DNA of 58,697 nucleotides from an uncultured Lachnospiraceae bacterium. GTDB lineage: Bacteria; Bacillota; Clostridia; Lachnospirales; Lachnospiraceae. Below the pieces are notes generated by a model, which was not told where the DNA came from, did not search any database, and worked only from the letters and a program-made list of their open reading frames with translations. Of the stretch, positions 15,946 through 25,212 are shown piece by piece; the first letter of the stretch is position 1, and the number at the start of each line of letters is the position of its first letter. The stretch is from assembly GCA_947623185.1 (NCBI GenBank), contig CANQGL010000007.1:1-58697 (forward strand). The letters run 5' to 3'. A program made the translations under genes and the position numbers.

Positions 15946-17538
15946 TTGGGCAATCTGACAGACGAGATAAAGAGACGCCGGACGTTCGCGATCATTTCGC
16001 ATCCGGATGCCGGCAAGACGACATTGACGGAGAAGTTCCTGCTTTACGGCGGAGCGATCAACCTCGCGGGGACCGTAAAGGGGCGCAAGGCCACGAAACA
16101 TGCGGTCTCCGACTGGATGGAGATCGAGAAGGAGAGAGGGATCTCCGTCACGTCCTCCGTGCTGCAGTTTAATTATGAGGGGTATTGCATCAACATTCTT
16201 GACACGCCGGGCCATCAGGATTTCTCCGAGGACACCTACCGGACGTTGATGGCGGCGGATTCCGCGGTCATGGTGATCGACGGATCCAAGGGCGTCGAGG
16301 CGCAGACGATCAAGCTGTTCAAGGTCTGCGTCATGCGCCATATCCCGATCTTTACCTTTATCAATAAGCTGGACCGCGAGGCGCGCGATCCGTTCGAGCT
16401 GATGAGCGAGATCGAGGAAGTCCTCGGCATCCATACCTGCCCGGTCAACTGGCCGATCGGATGCGGCAAGAATTTCAAGGGTGTTTACGACCGCAAGTCG
16501 AAGACGATCACGACCTTTACGGCGGCGATGGGCGGCCAGAAGGAAGTCGCGAGCCGCACGTTCGACGTGGAGGGGACCGACGTCGACGCCGAGATCGGGG
16601 CGGATTTCCATGCGCAGCTGCGCGACGACATTGAGCTGCTTGACGGGGCCAGCGACGAGTTCGACCAGGAACTGGTGAGCGCGGGTAAGCTCTCGCCGGT
16701 ATTTTTCGGTTCGGCGCTGACGAACTTCGGCGTCGAGACTTTCCTGGAGCACTTCCTGCAGATGACGACTTCTCCGTTACCGAGAAAGACCACGGACGGG
16801 ACCGTGGATCCGTTTGATCCGGAGTTTTCCGCGTTCGTGTTCAAGATCCAGGCCAACATGAACAAGGCGCACCGCGACCGCATCGCGTTCATGCGCATCT
16901 GCTCCGGGAAATTTGAGGCCGGGATGGAAGTCAACCATGTCCAGGGCGGAAAGAAACTGCGCCTGACGCAGCCGCAGCAGCTCATGGCCGAGAGCCGCAA
17001 GATCATCGAGGAGGCGTACGCCGGGGACATCATCGGCGTGTTCGATCCGGGAATTTTCTCGATCGGCGATACGCTTTGCACGTCGAATGAAAAGTTCCGC
17101 TTCGAGGGGATCCCCACCTTCGCGCCGGAGCACTTCGCGCGAGTGCGGCAGGTCGATACGATGAAGCGCAAACAGTTCATCAAGGGGATCAACCAGATCG
17201 CCCAGGAAGGCGCGATCCAGATCTTTCAGGAATTCAACACGGGTATGGAGGAGATCATCGTCGGCGTGGTCGGCGTGCTGCAGTTTGAAGTCCTCATCTA
17301 CCGGCTGAAGAACGAATATAACGTGGAAGTGAAGCTCGACCAGCTTCCGTACGAGTATATCCGCTGGGTGGAGAACCCGACGGAGGTCGATGTGTCGAAG
17401 ATCCAGGGGACCTCCGACATGAAACGGATCCGCGACCTTAAGAACAACCCGCTTCTGCTGTTCATCAACAGCTGGAGCGTCGGCATGGTCGAGGAGAGAA
17501 ACCCGAAGTTAAAGCTGAGCGAGTTCGGACGCAACTAA
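15946..17538 (+). CDS. prfC: Peptide chain release factor 3
   Basis: A 530-residue translational GTPase that recycles release factors RF1/RF2 after termination. The G domain begins RRTFAIISHPDAGKTTLTEK (P-loop), with the switch DTPGHQDFSEDTYR and NKLDRE (G4). The length matches the family. The start is a TTG at 15946, with GGGGGT 6 bases before it; no better ATG exists near the conserved N-terminus (EIKRRRTFAI), so a weak start codon is inferred. Confidence 0.95.
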   Translation: MGNLTDEIKRRRTFAIISHPDAGKTTLTEKFLLYGGAINLAGTVKGRKATKHAVSDWMEIEKERGISVTSSVLQFNYEGYCINILDTPGHQDFSEDTYRTLMAADSAVMVIDGSKGVEAQTIKLFKVCVMRHIPIFTFINKLDREARDPFELMSEIEEVLGIHTCPVNWPIGCGKNFKGVYDRKSKTITTFTAAMGGQKEVASRTFDVEGTDVDAEIGADFHAQLRDDIELLDGASDEFDQELVSAGKLSPVFFGSALTNFGVETFLEHFLQMTTSPLPRKTTDGTVDPFDPEFSAFVFKIQANMNKAHRDRIAFMRICSGKFEAGMEVNHVQGGKKLRLTQPQQLMAESRKIIEEAYAGDIIGVFDPGIFSIGDTLCTSNEKFRFEGIPTFAPEHFARVRQVDTMKRKQFIKGINQIAQEGAIQIFQEFNTGMEEIIVGVVGVLQFEVLIYRLKNEYNVEVKLDQLPYEYIRWVENPTEVDVSKIQGTSDMKRIRDLKNNPLLLFINSWSVGMVEERNPKLKLSEFGRN

Positions 17539-17620
17539 GGGCGTTCGGTTTGCGCGCCGCTTTTCGGAATGACGGGCTTGCGGATCATATATTTCAGTGG
17601 AGAAAGGAAGAATCATTATC

Positions 17621-18067
17621 ATGAGCAAGATCGATGTTGTGCGCGCGGCCATGGTCGCGGCGATGAAGGCGAAGGAGAAGGAGCGCAAGGATTCGCTCTC
17701 CATGCTGCTCTCGGCGCTCAAGAACGCGGAGATCGACAAGCGCGCCCCGCTGACCGAGGACGAGGAGAACGCGGTCGTAAAGAAAGAGATCAAGCAGACA
17801 AAGGAGACGATGGATCTGGCTCCGGCGGACCGTACCGATATCATCGAGGAGGCGCGCCGCCGCATGGAGGTCTATCAGGAGTTTGCGCCAGCGGACCTGA
17901 CGCCCGAGCAGATCGCCGAGACGATCAAGGACGTCCTCGCCCGGCTCGAGATCGCGGAGCCGACGGTCAAGGATAAGGGAAAGATCATGAAAGTCCTGAT
18001 GCCGCTCGTGAAAGGCAAGGCCGACGGCAAAGTGGTGAATGAAGTGCTGGCGGGGATGCTGAAATAA
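17621..18067 (+). CDS. GatB/YqeY domain protein
   Basis: A 148-residue, highly charged, helical protein of the YqeY family, related to the tail domain of the tRNA amidotransferase subunit GatB. Landmarks are RKDSLSMLLSALKNAEIDKR near the N-terminus and GKIMKVLMPLVKGKADGKVV near the C-terminus. Start ATG 17621 follows AAAGGAAG; the longer frame from 17597 would place the ribosome site inside the gene. The precise function is unknown; a role in tRNA-dependent amidation or tRNA binding is inferred from the fold. A terminator follows about 100 bases later. Confidence 0.9.
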   Translation: MSKIDVVRAAMVAAMKAKEKERKDSLSMLLSALKNAEIDKRAPLTEDEENAVVKKEIKQTKETMDLAPADRTDIIEEARRRMEVYQEFAPADLTPEQIAETIKDVLARLEIAEPTVKDKGKIMKVLMPLVKGKADGKVVNEVLAGMLK

Positions 18068-18169
18068 GGGAAAAGCGGTCATGCCGATTTTAGATGTTAT
18101 TGATCGGATATTGTGGCCGGAATCGGTACTGCTTTTATTATTACATTTAGCCCGTTTTGAAACCGGAGA

Positions 18170-18207
18170 TCCCGGAATCTGTAAAAAATGGATTCCGGGA
18201 CTTTTTG
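18170..18207 (+). terminator. Rho-independent terminator after the YqeY-like gene
   Basis: A 10-bp stem (CCCGGAATC with GATTCCGGG plus a closing T-A pair), an 11-base loop and five T after one C. It isolates the surface-protein gene downstream, which therefore depends on its own promoter. Confidence 0.85.
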
Positions 18208-18231
18208 TGTTTTCCGGCGAAAGAGTCTCGT

Positions 18232-18261
18232 TTTGGATATGGTTTCTTTGGATATGGTTTC
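18232..18261 (+). repeat. Exact tandem 15-bp direct repeat
   Basis: TTTGGATATGGTTTC occurs twice in immediate succession, about 110 bases upstream of the -35 of the surface-protein gene. It could be a regulator site or simply a slippage-prone repeat. Confidence 0.7.
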
Positions 18262-18369
18262 TATTCCTCAGTCGGCTTTGGACGCGGGGATTCGCGGCAG
18301 GGACCCGAGAAGCGGAATTCTTTTTTTATGCAAAGTCGCGGAAAAATTTACAGATCTCATGGAAAAAGA

Positions 18370-18401
18370 TTGACAAAGGCATTCCGGGGGGGGGGTATAA
18401 T
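18370..18401 (+). promoter_or_regulatory. Promoter with a G10 tract in its spacer, predicted phase-variable
   Basis: A perfect -35 TTGACA (18370-18375) and a perfect -10 TATAAT (18396-18401) are separated by 20 bases, the last ten of which are all G (18386-18395). The optimal spacing is 17. Loss of three G would give an ideal promoter, while the present length should be weak, so slippage in the tract would switch the downstream gene. This is the arrangement known from phase-variable promoters in other bacteria. A ribosome site CAGGAGG at 18440-18446 follows. Confidence 0.75.
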
Positions 18402-18454
18402 TCGGATGTATTCGGGAGGTCATCCCAAAAAATTTTTTACAGGAGGTCGGGTTT

Positions 18455-20905
18455 ATGAGAAAGAACTGGAAACGATTGCTGATCCCATTGCTTGCGGGCG
18501 TTCTGACGTTAGCGGCGGCAGGGACAGCGCTGGCGGAGGAAACGGTAAAGGTAAAGGTGGAGAATACAAAGGGAGGATACATTCTTGCCTCCTACAGGGA
18601 TGAGGAAGACAACCAGATTTATTTGCCCATTGGAAAAGAGGTCAGTATTCCAAAGGGTACGAGTTTAAATATTTCAGCTCATCCACTCACGCCTAGCGGA
18701 CGGTATTCCCAAGAAATAAACGGGAAAAAGGGATGGGTTACTGTTAAAGCTAAAGATATTTTAGCAAATACAGAGTCGATAGTTATCGGAGATGCTGGAG
18801 ACGGTCTAATTTATCCTGCAAACGAAAATGTTACGTTAACGGGTGTATATGAGGGCACATGGAAGCCGAGCAAGACAACTACCGGAAATGATGTCTACTA
18901 TGAGCTTGTTTTCAAAGGAACAAAAGATTACGATTACGCCATAGAGGCCCCGGGTAAATGGTCAGGGCTCGAACTGGCATTTTTGGATAGTAATAATAAG
19001 ATTGTAAATTTCAGTCACTTTGGCGATGCTGAACTCGAAGTCTATCAGGCTGACTTTTATGGCGAAGATGAAGAATGGGTGGATGTGACAGATGAATTCA
19101 GAATCGAGAAAGGGGTTCTTAAGGGTCCGGAAAGCCTGAAGAGGGGAACATACCAAATTGAATATGTTGCAGTCAATCATGAAGATGAAATTGATAGTTT
19201 AACTGGACTGACAATTTGCGTCGGTATGCAAGCAGCTCCTTCTGTTGTTCTTGGCGATTATGAAGTGCCAGGAGACTCCACGAAACATGCTATAGTACGT
19301 TCCGGCGAGTATCTCATGATTGAAGACGGCAGCACAATGAAGATGAAGGACTTATTTGCCGCATATGAAAATAATACAGGCGGAAAGATTAGACTGGCAG
19401 GATATACACAAAATGGTTGGGGACCGTATAATAGGGATAGCAAGACTTTCGGCACTTATAATGAAAATGATGCGGTATCAAAGTATTTTGATCTTCCATA
19501 CGCAAATGATTTTTCGCTTTTCCAGAAATACTCAGACTATAAGCCGGAGACGATCAAACCGTTGGATGTTTCGGAGCTTACGATTCCTGTTAAGCAAGGC
19601 TGGAACGAACGTGAAGGGAAATGGTATTATTATGATACAGAGTATTCAGATTCCCTGGTGAGAAATGCATGGGTGCCGTCCGACCCGGATGATCCTGATT
19701 CTGAAAAAGTATGGGTCGGCGAGGATGGTGCGATGGCGGTCAACGCCGTTGTGAATGATGGAACCGGCAAATACATTGTTGGAAAAGACGGCAAGAAAAT
19801 AAAAGATATGCCAACGACTATTGGCAGAGTGACGTATACAACCGATTCGGACGGAAAGATAAAAGAGGATGAGATCGAGATCGCGCTTGAGACTCCGAGC
19901 AACGCTACAAAAGCCGAGGAAATGGTAGACAGTATCTTGGATTTGGAAGAAAACTTCCCGGAAATTGCTACCGATGATGTTCTGAACAAGGCGGCTGATA
20001 TGCTGACTGACGCACTTAAGAAAAATGTAAAGGCAGATACTTTAGAGGACGAAGTCGTAGAGAAATTCATTAAACTTTATGAAAAAGCATTTAATGGTGG
20101 TAAGAAAATTCAGGTTATCCCAGATGGTGTTGAAATACCTGACGAGAACCGAGCGATCCTCGCTGCAGGGTTGACATCCGCGGACGCCGGAGGAGGAATA
20201 ACGATCACATTCTCGGCGCAGGCCGAAGAATCGGAGGAGTCCGCCAGTAACGCATATAAGTTTACTGTAAAAATGAATGTAAACGGAGAGGAAAGGAAAC
20301 CTGTATCGCCTGTTAAACTTACGGTGGAGCTTCCTGCCGAATTCCTTGCTGCATATGATGTGACAAAGTATAATTTCACAATCGACGGGAAGAAAGTCAC
20401 AGTTGATGAAGACGGGAAGTTCACTTATACATTTGACAAGATGGGTAACTTTACCGTCAAAGCAACGAAAAAATCCACGAGTTCCGGCGGAAGCGGCGGA
20501 GGCGGCAGCGCTACGCCGAGCAGCGGAAGCGGAAGAACAAGCACGGCTCCGGCCAAGACGGGCGAATGGAGACTGAACGACATCGGCTGGTGGTATTGCT
20601 ACAGTGACGGAACATGGCCTGCAAACTGCTGGGCATATCTGCCGTGGGGAGATGAAGATCACTGGTATTTCTTCGATGCAAACGGTTACATGGTTACGGG
20701 ATGGCATAACTGGAACAACAACCTCTTCTACCTGTATCCGGTTGCGGACGGAAACAGAGGATATATGTTTACCGGGTGGAACCAGATCTCCGGAAAGTGG
20801 TTCTATTTTGAAACGGAGAAAGGAAGCAACGAAGGTGCGCTGTATGTGAACCGGACGACACCGGACGGCTACAATGTGGGCGAAGACGGTGCGTGGATCC
20901 AGTAA
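18455..20905 (+). CDS. Large cell-wall-binding surface protein
   Basis: An 816-residue secreted protein. A Sec signal peptide (about 1-27, cleavage after ALA) precedes a long region of unidentified, probably beta-rich domains (about 28-480), including KGWVTVKAKDI near the start and a WYYYDTEYSDSLVRNAW segment. A predicted helical stretch (about 480-540) is followed by a beta domain (about 555-675). A Gly/Ser-rich linker then leads to cell-wall-binding repeats of the choline-binding type (GWWYCYSDGTW, HWYFFDANGYMVTGWHNW, KWFYFETEKG). The middle of the gene is more AT-rich than its flanks, hinting at acquisition. It has its own promoter with a G10 spacer and is closed by a terminator. Adhesion or host interaction is plausible but not shown. 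Confidence 0.8.
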   Translation: MRKNWKRLLIPLLAGVLTLAAAGTALAEETVKVKVENTKGGYILASYRDEEDNQIYLPIGKEVSIPKGTSLNISAHPLTPSGRYSQEINGKKGWVTVKAKDILANTESIVIGDAGDGLIYPANENVTLTGVYEGTWKPSKTTTGNDVYYELVFKGTKDYDYAIEAPGKWSGLELAFLDSNNKIVNFSHFGDAELEVYQADFYGEDEEWVDVTDEFRIEKGVLKGPESLKRGTYQIEYVAVNHEDEIDSLTGLTICVGMQAAPSVVLGDYEVPGDSTKHAIVRSGEYLMIEDGSTMKMKDLFAAYENNTGGKIRLAGYTQNGWGPYNRDSKTFGTYNENDAVSKYFDLPYANDFSLFQKYSDYKPETIKPLDVSELTIPVKQGWNEREGKWYYYDTEYSDSLVRNAWVPSDPDDPDSEKVWVGEDGAMAVNAVVNDGTGKYIVGKDGKKIKDMPTTIGRVTYTTDSDGKIKEDEIEIALETPSNATKAEEMVDSILDLEENFPEIATDDVLNKAADMLTDALKKNVKADTLEDEVVEKFIKLYEKAFNGGKKIQVIPDGVEIPDENRAILAAGLTSADAGGGITITFSAQAEESEESASNAYKFTVKMNVNGEERKPVSPVKLTVELPAEFLAAYDVTKYNFTIDGKKVTVDEDGKFTYTFDKMGNFTVKATKKSTSSGGSGGGGSATPSSGSGRTSTAPAKTGEWRLNDIGWWYCYSDGTWPANCWAYLPWGDEDHWYFFDANGYMVTGWHNWNNNLFYLYPVADGNRGYMFTGWNQISGKWFYFETEKGSNEGALYVNRTTPDGYNVGEDGAWIQ

Positions 20906-20937
20906 TATCAAAGTAAGATCTGACTTAGCGCAGTAAA

Positions 20938-20975
20938 AAACGCCGCCTGACAGGAATCCCTGCCAGGCGGCGTTT
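20938..20975. terminator. Bidirectional terminator between convergent genes
   Basis: CGCCGCCTG (20941-20949) pairs with CAGGCGGCG (20964-20972), and an inner CAGG/CCTG extends the stem. Six A precede and three T follow, so it can end the surface-protein transcript and, more strongly, the minus-strand XRE transcript, which gains a six-U tail. Confidence 0.85.
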
Positions 20976-20990
20976 CCCGCGAAAGCACCC

Positions 20991-21347
20991 CTAATGCTTC
21001 TGCGGATCCCCTGTATTATCTTCTTTCACGCAATCAACATACGCCTGCAGGTTTTCGACCCAGTAGAGCTGCTGTTCCCTTGTGCAGGAGCGAAGAAGGA
21101 AAAAGATCTGGTTGCGGATCTGCTCTTCAACGCTGCCGTAATGAATGAAATCCTGAAGAAGGTCGTCGATACCCACCTCGAGAATATCCGCGATATGGAG
21201 GAGACTTTCGATCCCGACCATCGTCTTTCCGGTCTCGAGCCGGCTGATCCTGCTGACAGAACTGCCGGTCAGTTGTGCCAGCATTTCCTGTGAAAGACCC
21301 TTTTTGAGCCGCGCGTTGCGGATCTGTTCACCGATTTTTTGCTTCAT
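20991..21347 (-). CDS. XRE-family regulator with a conserved C-terminal motif (copy 1)
   Basis: A 118-residue protein: an HTH_3 domain (about 5-62; IGEQIRNARLKKGLSQEMLA, then SRISRLETGKTMVG) followed by a short C-terminal segment, RNQIFFLLRSCTREQQLYWVENLQAYVD. A paralogue with the same architecture is encoded at 27482-27871. It converges on the surface-protein gene and shares its terminator. Control of that neighbour or of the divergent region near metA is possible, but the operator is unknown. Confidence 0.85.
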   Translation of the reverse strand: MKQKIGEQIRNARLKKGLSQEMLAQLTGSSVSRISRLETGKTMVGIESLLHIADILEVGIDDLLQDFIHYGSVEEQIRNQIFFLLRSCTREQQLYWVENLQAYVDCVKEDNTGDPQKH

Positions 21348-21506
21348 TGGTTATTCTCCGTCATCTGCAAACTTTCCACTTTTATCCAGTTTAGCAGAAA
21401 TCAATCTTTATGTATAACAACCAAATGGCTCAATCGTGTTTACCAAAGGGCTTTTTGGATATCCGATCGCCCGATATACATAATTCCGTCAGTTCCAGTG
21501 CTGCGT

Positions 21507-22424
21507 TCAGGCTTTCTCTCCGAGATCATATGGCGTTACCTGATAGACATAATAATTCAGCCAGTTTGCATATAGGGTACTCGCCACATTTCTCCATACC
21601 AGAGGAGGCATGGAGAACGGATCGTTATGCTCGTAGTAATTACAGGGCAGCTTCGGGTTCAGACCTTTGCTGAGATCCCGGTGATATTCGTTGTTGAGCG
21701 TCATGCGGTCATACTCCGGATGTCCCTGAAGAAAGACCTGAGTACCGTCCGTTTTCAGAACCAGAAACACGCCTGCCTCGTCCGATTTGGCAAGGATCTT
21801 TAACTCCGGGTGTTTCAGGATATCCTCCTCGCGTACCTCCGTATAGCGGGAATGCGGGCAGTTGAAATAGTCGTCGAAGCTCCGCATGAGCGGGACCTTG
21901 CGGTCCAGTGTTTTATGTACATAGATGCCGGACAGTTTTTCCGTCCGCAGGTGCTTCGGGATTCCGAAGTGGTAGTAAAGACCGGCCTGCGCGCCCCAGC
22001 AGAGGTGTAGGGTCGAAGTCACATGCGTCTTGCTCCACTCCATGACCTCCACCAGTTCCGGCCAGTAGTTGACTTCCTCGAATTCCATGAGCTCGACCGG
22101 CGCGCCGGTGATGATCATGCCGTCGTAACGGTTCCCCCTGACTTGAGGGAAGGTCTTGTAAAATTTATTTAAATGGCTGACCGAGGTGTGAGTGGAAACG
22201 TGCGTTGACATCGTCATAAACGTACATTCCACCTGAAGCGGCGTGTTGGAGAGCGCACGCAAAAGCTGTGTCTCCGTGTCCTCCTTCACCGGCATCAGAT
22301 TTAAGATCAGGATCTCCAGAGGACGGATATCCTGGCTCTGTGCCCTCGTTTCATCCATGATAAAGACATTTTCGCTCTCAAGAATCGCTCTTGCGGGCAA
22401 GTCGTTCTGAATTTTAATCGGCAT
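21507..22424 (-). CDS. metA: Homoserine O-acyltransferase MetA, predicted acetyl-CoA-specific
   Basis: A 305-residue enzyme that activates homoserine for methionine synthesis. The catalytic Cys142 is in LCWGAQAGLYY; KEDTETQLLRALSNTPLQVE and YTEVREEDI are family landmarks. Residue 111 is Glu (GAPVELMEFEE). In the MetA family, Glu111 goes with acetyl-CoA use (B. cereus) and Gly111 with succinyl-CoA use (E. coli), so this is probably an O-acetyltransferase despite the usual O-succinyltransferase name. The start has GGAGAG upstream and overlaps the end of ligA by 11 bases. No S-box or T-box is visible in front of it. Confidence 0.94.
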   Translation of the reverse strand: MPIKIQNDLPARAILESENVFIMDETRAQSQDIRPLEILILNLMPVKEDTETQLLRALSNTPLQVECTFMTMSTHVSTHTSVSHLNKFYKTFPQVRGNRYDGMIITGAPVELMEFEEVNYWPELVEVMEWSKTHVTSTLHLCWGAQAGLYYHFGIPKHLRTEKLSGIYVHKTLDRKVPLMRSFDDYFNCPHSRYTEVREEDILKHPELKILAKSDEAGVFLVLKTDGTQVFLQGHPEYDRMTLNNEYHRDLSKGLNPKLPCNYYEHNDPFSMPPLVWRNVASTLYANWLNYYVYQVTPYDLGEKA

Positions 22425-24426
22425 GCTGTGTCTCTCCTGTCAGTTTCAGGAACTCCTCCTCGGAAATGATCGGGATCCCGAGTTCCCGCGCTTTTTTGTT
22501 TTTTGACGAACCTGAGCTTACGTCATTGTTGATCAGATAGCTGGTTTTTGACGAGAGCGAACCGGCCGCTTTTCCGCCCAGCGCCTCGATCCGCTCCTTA
22601 AGCTCGTTGCGGTTGGCAAAATGTTCGACGGAACCGGTGATGACAAAGGTCATGCCCGCGAGCGGCTGTGCTCCGGCCGGAGCGGCTTCCGCCTCAAAGG
22701 CCAGATCTTTGAGCAAACGGTCCAGCATCTCATTGTTCCGTTCATCTTGAAAATAATTTACCCATGCGTCGGCGAGCACCGCGCCGATCCCGTCGATCGC
22801 GCACAGTTCGTCCGCGTCGGCCTTTCTCATTTCCGCAAGGTCATAGTTAAAATGGCGGCAGATCATCCGCGCGTTCGCCAGGCCGATCCCCGCGATCCCG
22901 AGACCGTAGATCAGTCTCGGAAGCGTGGTATGGGAAGCGTCTTTTGCGGCCGCGATCAGATTGTCGCAGGACTTCTCGCCGAATCCTTCCATGGTGACGA
23001 TCGCCTTGCGATGACGGTCCAAATGGAAAATATCGTCAAATTCCTTGATGAACCCGGCGGCGATGAATTTTTCGAGCGTCATTTCCGAAAGCCCGTCGAT
23101 GTTTAAGGCGTCCCGGCTGACAAAGAGATCGAAACTCTTGATCTTCTTCGCCTGACAGTCCGGATTCGTGCAGTAAAGGGACTTTACGTCGTTGACGTTT
23201 CGAATCTCCGTCGTGCCGCCACAGACCGGACAGCGCTCCGGGATATCACGGACGCCGCTGCGCGTCAGGTTCTCGGCGATCTGCGGGATGATCATGTTGG
23301 CCTTATAGACCGTGATCTTATCGCCCGCGCCGAGTTTCAGCCCTTCCATGATGCTGATGTTGTGGACGCTGGCCCGGCTTACGGTCGTCCCTTCCAGTTC
23401 GACCGGTTCAAAGACCGCGACCGGATTGATCAGACCGGTCCGCGATGCGCTCCACTCGATGTAGGAGAGCGTCGTTTCCTGAAGCTCGTCGGCCCATTTA
23501 AATGCGATCGAATCGCGCGGAAATTTTGCGGTCCGGCCAAGGGACCGCCCGTAGGCGATATCGTCGTATAAGAGGACCAGCCCGTCCGACGGGATATCGT
23601 TGCTTTCGATCTTCTCCGCAAAACGTTTTACGGCTTCGGGAAGCGTTTCCGCCGTCACGGTCTCAAACTCCACCGTCTCGAAACCAAGCTTTGCGAGCCA
23701 TAAAAACTGCTCCCGGCGGGAGTTTTTAAAATTCGGCTCGCTCGCGGAGTCGGCAATGTTTGTTTCCGCCTCCGGAACCGTTGCGTTTACCAGAGAAAAC
23801 GCCATAAAGCGAACGTTCCGCCCGGCCGTGATCTCACTGTTGAGCTGGCGGACGGAGCCGCTGCAGAGGTTGCGCGGATTCTTGTATTTTGCATCGACGT
23901 CTTCGATCGTCGCATTGATCTTTTCAAAGTCGGAGTAGGTGATGATCGCCTCTCCGCGGAGCGTGAGCTGCCCCTTAAAGGGGATCGAGAGCGGAAGATT
24001 GACGAAAGTTTTCGCGTTTGCGGTGATGACCTCGCCGATCTCGCCGTTTCCGCGGGTGACGGCGCGGGAAAGCGTTCCGTTTTCGTAGGTAAGAACGACG
24101 GTCAGGCCGTCCATCTTCCACGACAGGAGGCCAGTCTGTGTCCCCAGCCATTCCCGGAGCTCATCGACGCTTTTGGTCTTGTTGAGGGAGAGCATCGGAC
24201 GCTCGTGGCGTACCTTAGGCAGTTCGCTTAAGACCTCGTATCCGACTTTCTGCGTCGGACTGGAGGCAAAGACGGTCCCGGTTTCGGCCTCGAGCTTCAG
24301 AAGCTCGTCGTAAAGCCGGTCGTATTCGAGATTACTCATGATCTCGCGGCTTTCCTGATAGTAGGCGCGCGAAGCCGCCGAGAGCGTTTCCGTAAGCTCT
24401 TTCATTCGTTTCAGCTTCTCATCCAT
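22414..24426 (-). CDS. ligA: NAD-dependent DNA ligase
   Basis: A 670-residue ligase of normal family length that seals nicks using NAD+. The adenylated Lys104 is in SWKMDGLTVVLTYENG (KxDG motif). An OB-fold region follows, then a zinc finger (CPVCGG, then CTNPDC), helix-hairpin-helix repeats (LIYGLGIAGIGLANAR; ICAIDGIGAVLADAW-type segment) and a C-terminal BRCT domain (GMTFVITGSVEHFANRNELK). The start ATG has AAAGGGG 9 bases upstream. It is the middle gene of the rluF-like/ligA/metA operon. Confidence 0.95.
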   Translation of the reverse strand: MDEKLKRMKELTETLSAASRAYYQESREIMSNLEYDRLYDELLKLEAETGTVFASSPTQKVGYEVLSELPKVRHERPMLSLNKTKSVDELREWLGTQTGLLSWKMDGLTVVLTYENGTLSRAVTRGNGEIGEVITANAKTFVNLPLSIPFKGQLTLRGEAIITYSDFEKINATIEDVDAKYKNPRNLCSGSVRQLNSEITAGRNVRFMAFSLVNATVPEAETNIADSASEPNFKNSRREQFLWLAKLGFETVEFETVTAETLPEAVKRFAEKIESNDIPSDGLVLLYDDIAYGRSLGRTAKFPRDSIAFKWADELQETTLSYIEWSASRTGLINPVAVFEPVELEGTTVSRASVHNISIMEGLKLGAGDKITVYKANMIIPQIAENLTRSGVRDIPERCPVCGGTTEIRNVNDVKSLYCTNPDCQAKKIKSFDLFVSRDALNIDGLSEMTLEKFIAAGFIKEFDDIFHLDRHRKAIVTMEGFGEKSCDNLIAAAKDASHTTLPRLIYGLGIAGIGLANARMICRHFNYDLAEMRKADADELCAIDGIGAVLADAWVNYFQDERNNEMLDRLLKDLAFEAEAAPAGAQPLAGMTFVITGSVEHFANRNELKERIEALGGKAAGSLSSKTSYLINNDVSSGSSKNKKARELGIPIISEEEFLKLTGETQHAD

Positions 24427-24456
24427 GTAGCCGCGCCCCTTTCCCTAAAGTCTGTT

Positions 24457-25212
24457 CTATCTGTGTTCCGACGCCACTTCGCGCATCGGCCTGTTTGTCG
24501 AGTCCTTCACCAGGCGCATCAGACCGTCGAGCTCGTCTTTTGTGAGCTCACGGTATTCGCCTTTTTTCAGGTTCCCCAGTTTCAGATTCATAATACGCAC
24601 GCGCTTCAGGCTCATGACATGAAAACCCAGCGCGCGGCACATACGGCGCACCTGCCGGTTCAGACCCTGGGTCAGAACGATATGGAAGGTCTGGGGACCG
24701 GTCTTCCACGCGCGGCACGGCTTTGTCTGCACCGCAAGATCTTCCAGCCAGACGCCGGCGCAGAGCGCTTTTATAAAATCCTCCGTTACCGGTTTGCTGA
24801 CCGCGACAGCGTATTCCTTTTCGTGCCCGTTTCCGGCCCGCAGGATCTTATTGACGATGTCGCCCTGATTCGTCATCAGGATCAGCCCCTCGGAATCCTT
24901 ATCGAGGCGGCCGACCGGGTAGATACGGCGCGGGTAGCCGATAAATTCGACGATATTTTCGGCGTGGTCTTTATCGGAAGTCGTACAGACGATCCCCCGC
25001 GGCTTGTTTACCATCAGAAAAACGGGATCTTCCTTGCTACCGACCGGCCTGCCGTCGTATACGACCTTCTGACCGGAGGATATGCGCTGACCCATGACAG
25101 CGGGCTTCCCGTCAACTTCGACTTTTCCGGCCTCGATCATGCGGTCCGCCTCCCGCCTGGAGCAGATCCCTGCGTCGCTCAGATATTTGTTTAAACGGAT
25201 CGATTCTTCCAA
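24457..25212 (-). CDS. rluF: RluF/RsuA-family 23S rRNA pseudouridine synthase
   Basis: A 251-residue enzyme with an N-terminal S4 RNA-binding domain (about 5-50; RLNKYLSDAGICSRREADR) and a catalytic domain with Asp104 in GRLDKDSEGLILMTNQGD, then GLNRQVRRMCRALGF. These features fit RluF, which modifies a uridine in 23S rRNA; exact target specificity is inferred. The start is TTG at 25212 with GGAAAGG upstream. It is the first gene of the operon continuing into ligA and metA, with a clear promoter upstream. Confidence 0.88.
   Translation of the reverse strand: MEESIRLNKYLSDAGICSRREADRMIEAGKVEVDGKPAVMGQRISSGQKVVYDGRPVGSKEDPVFLMVNKPRGIVCTTSDKDHAENIVEFIGYPRRIYPVGRLDKDSEGLILMTNQGDIVNKILRAGNGHEKEYAVAVSKPVTEDFIKALCAGVWLEDLAVQTKPCRAWKTGPQTFHIVLTQGLNRQVRRMCRALGFHVMSLKRVRIMNLKLGNLKKGEYRELTKDELDGLMRLVKDSTNRPMREVASEHR

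Noticed and set aside
18081-18458. 125-codon plus-strand frame before the surface-protein gene
   Set aside because: It runs through a terminator, the tandem repeat and the G10 promoter, and has no ribosome site.
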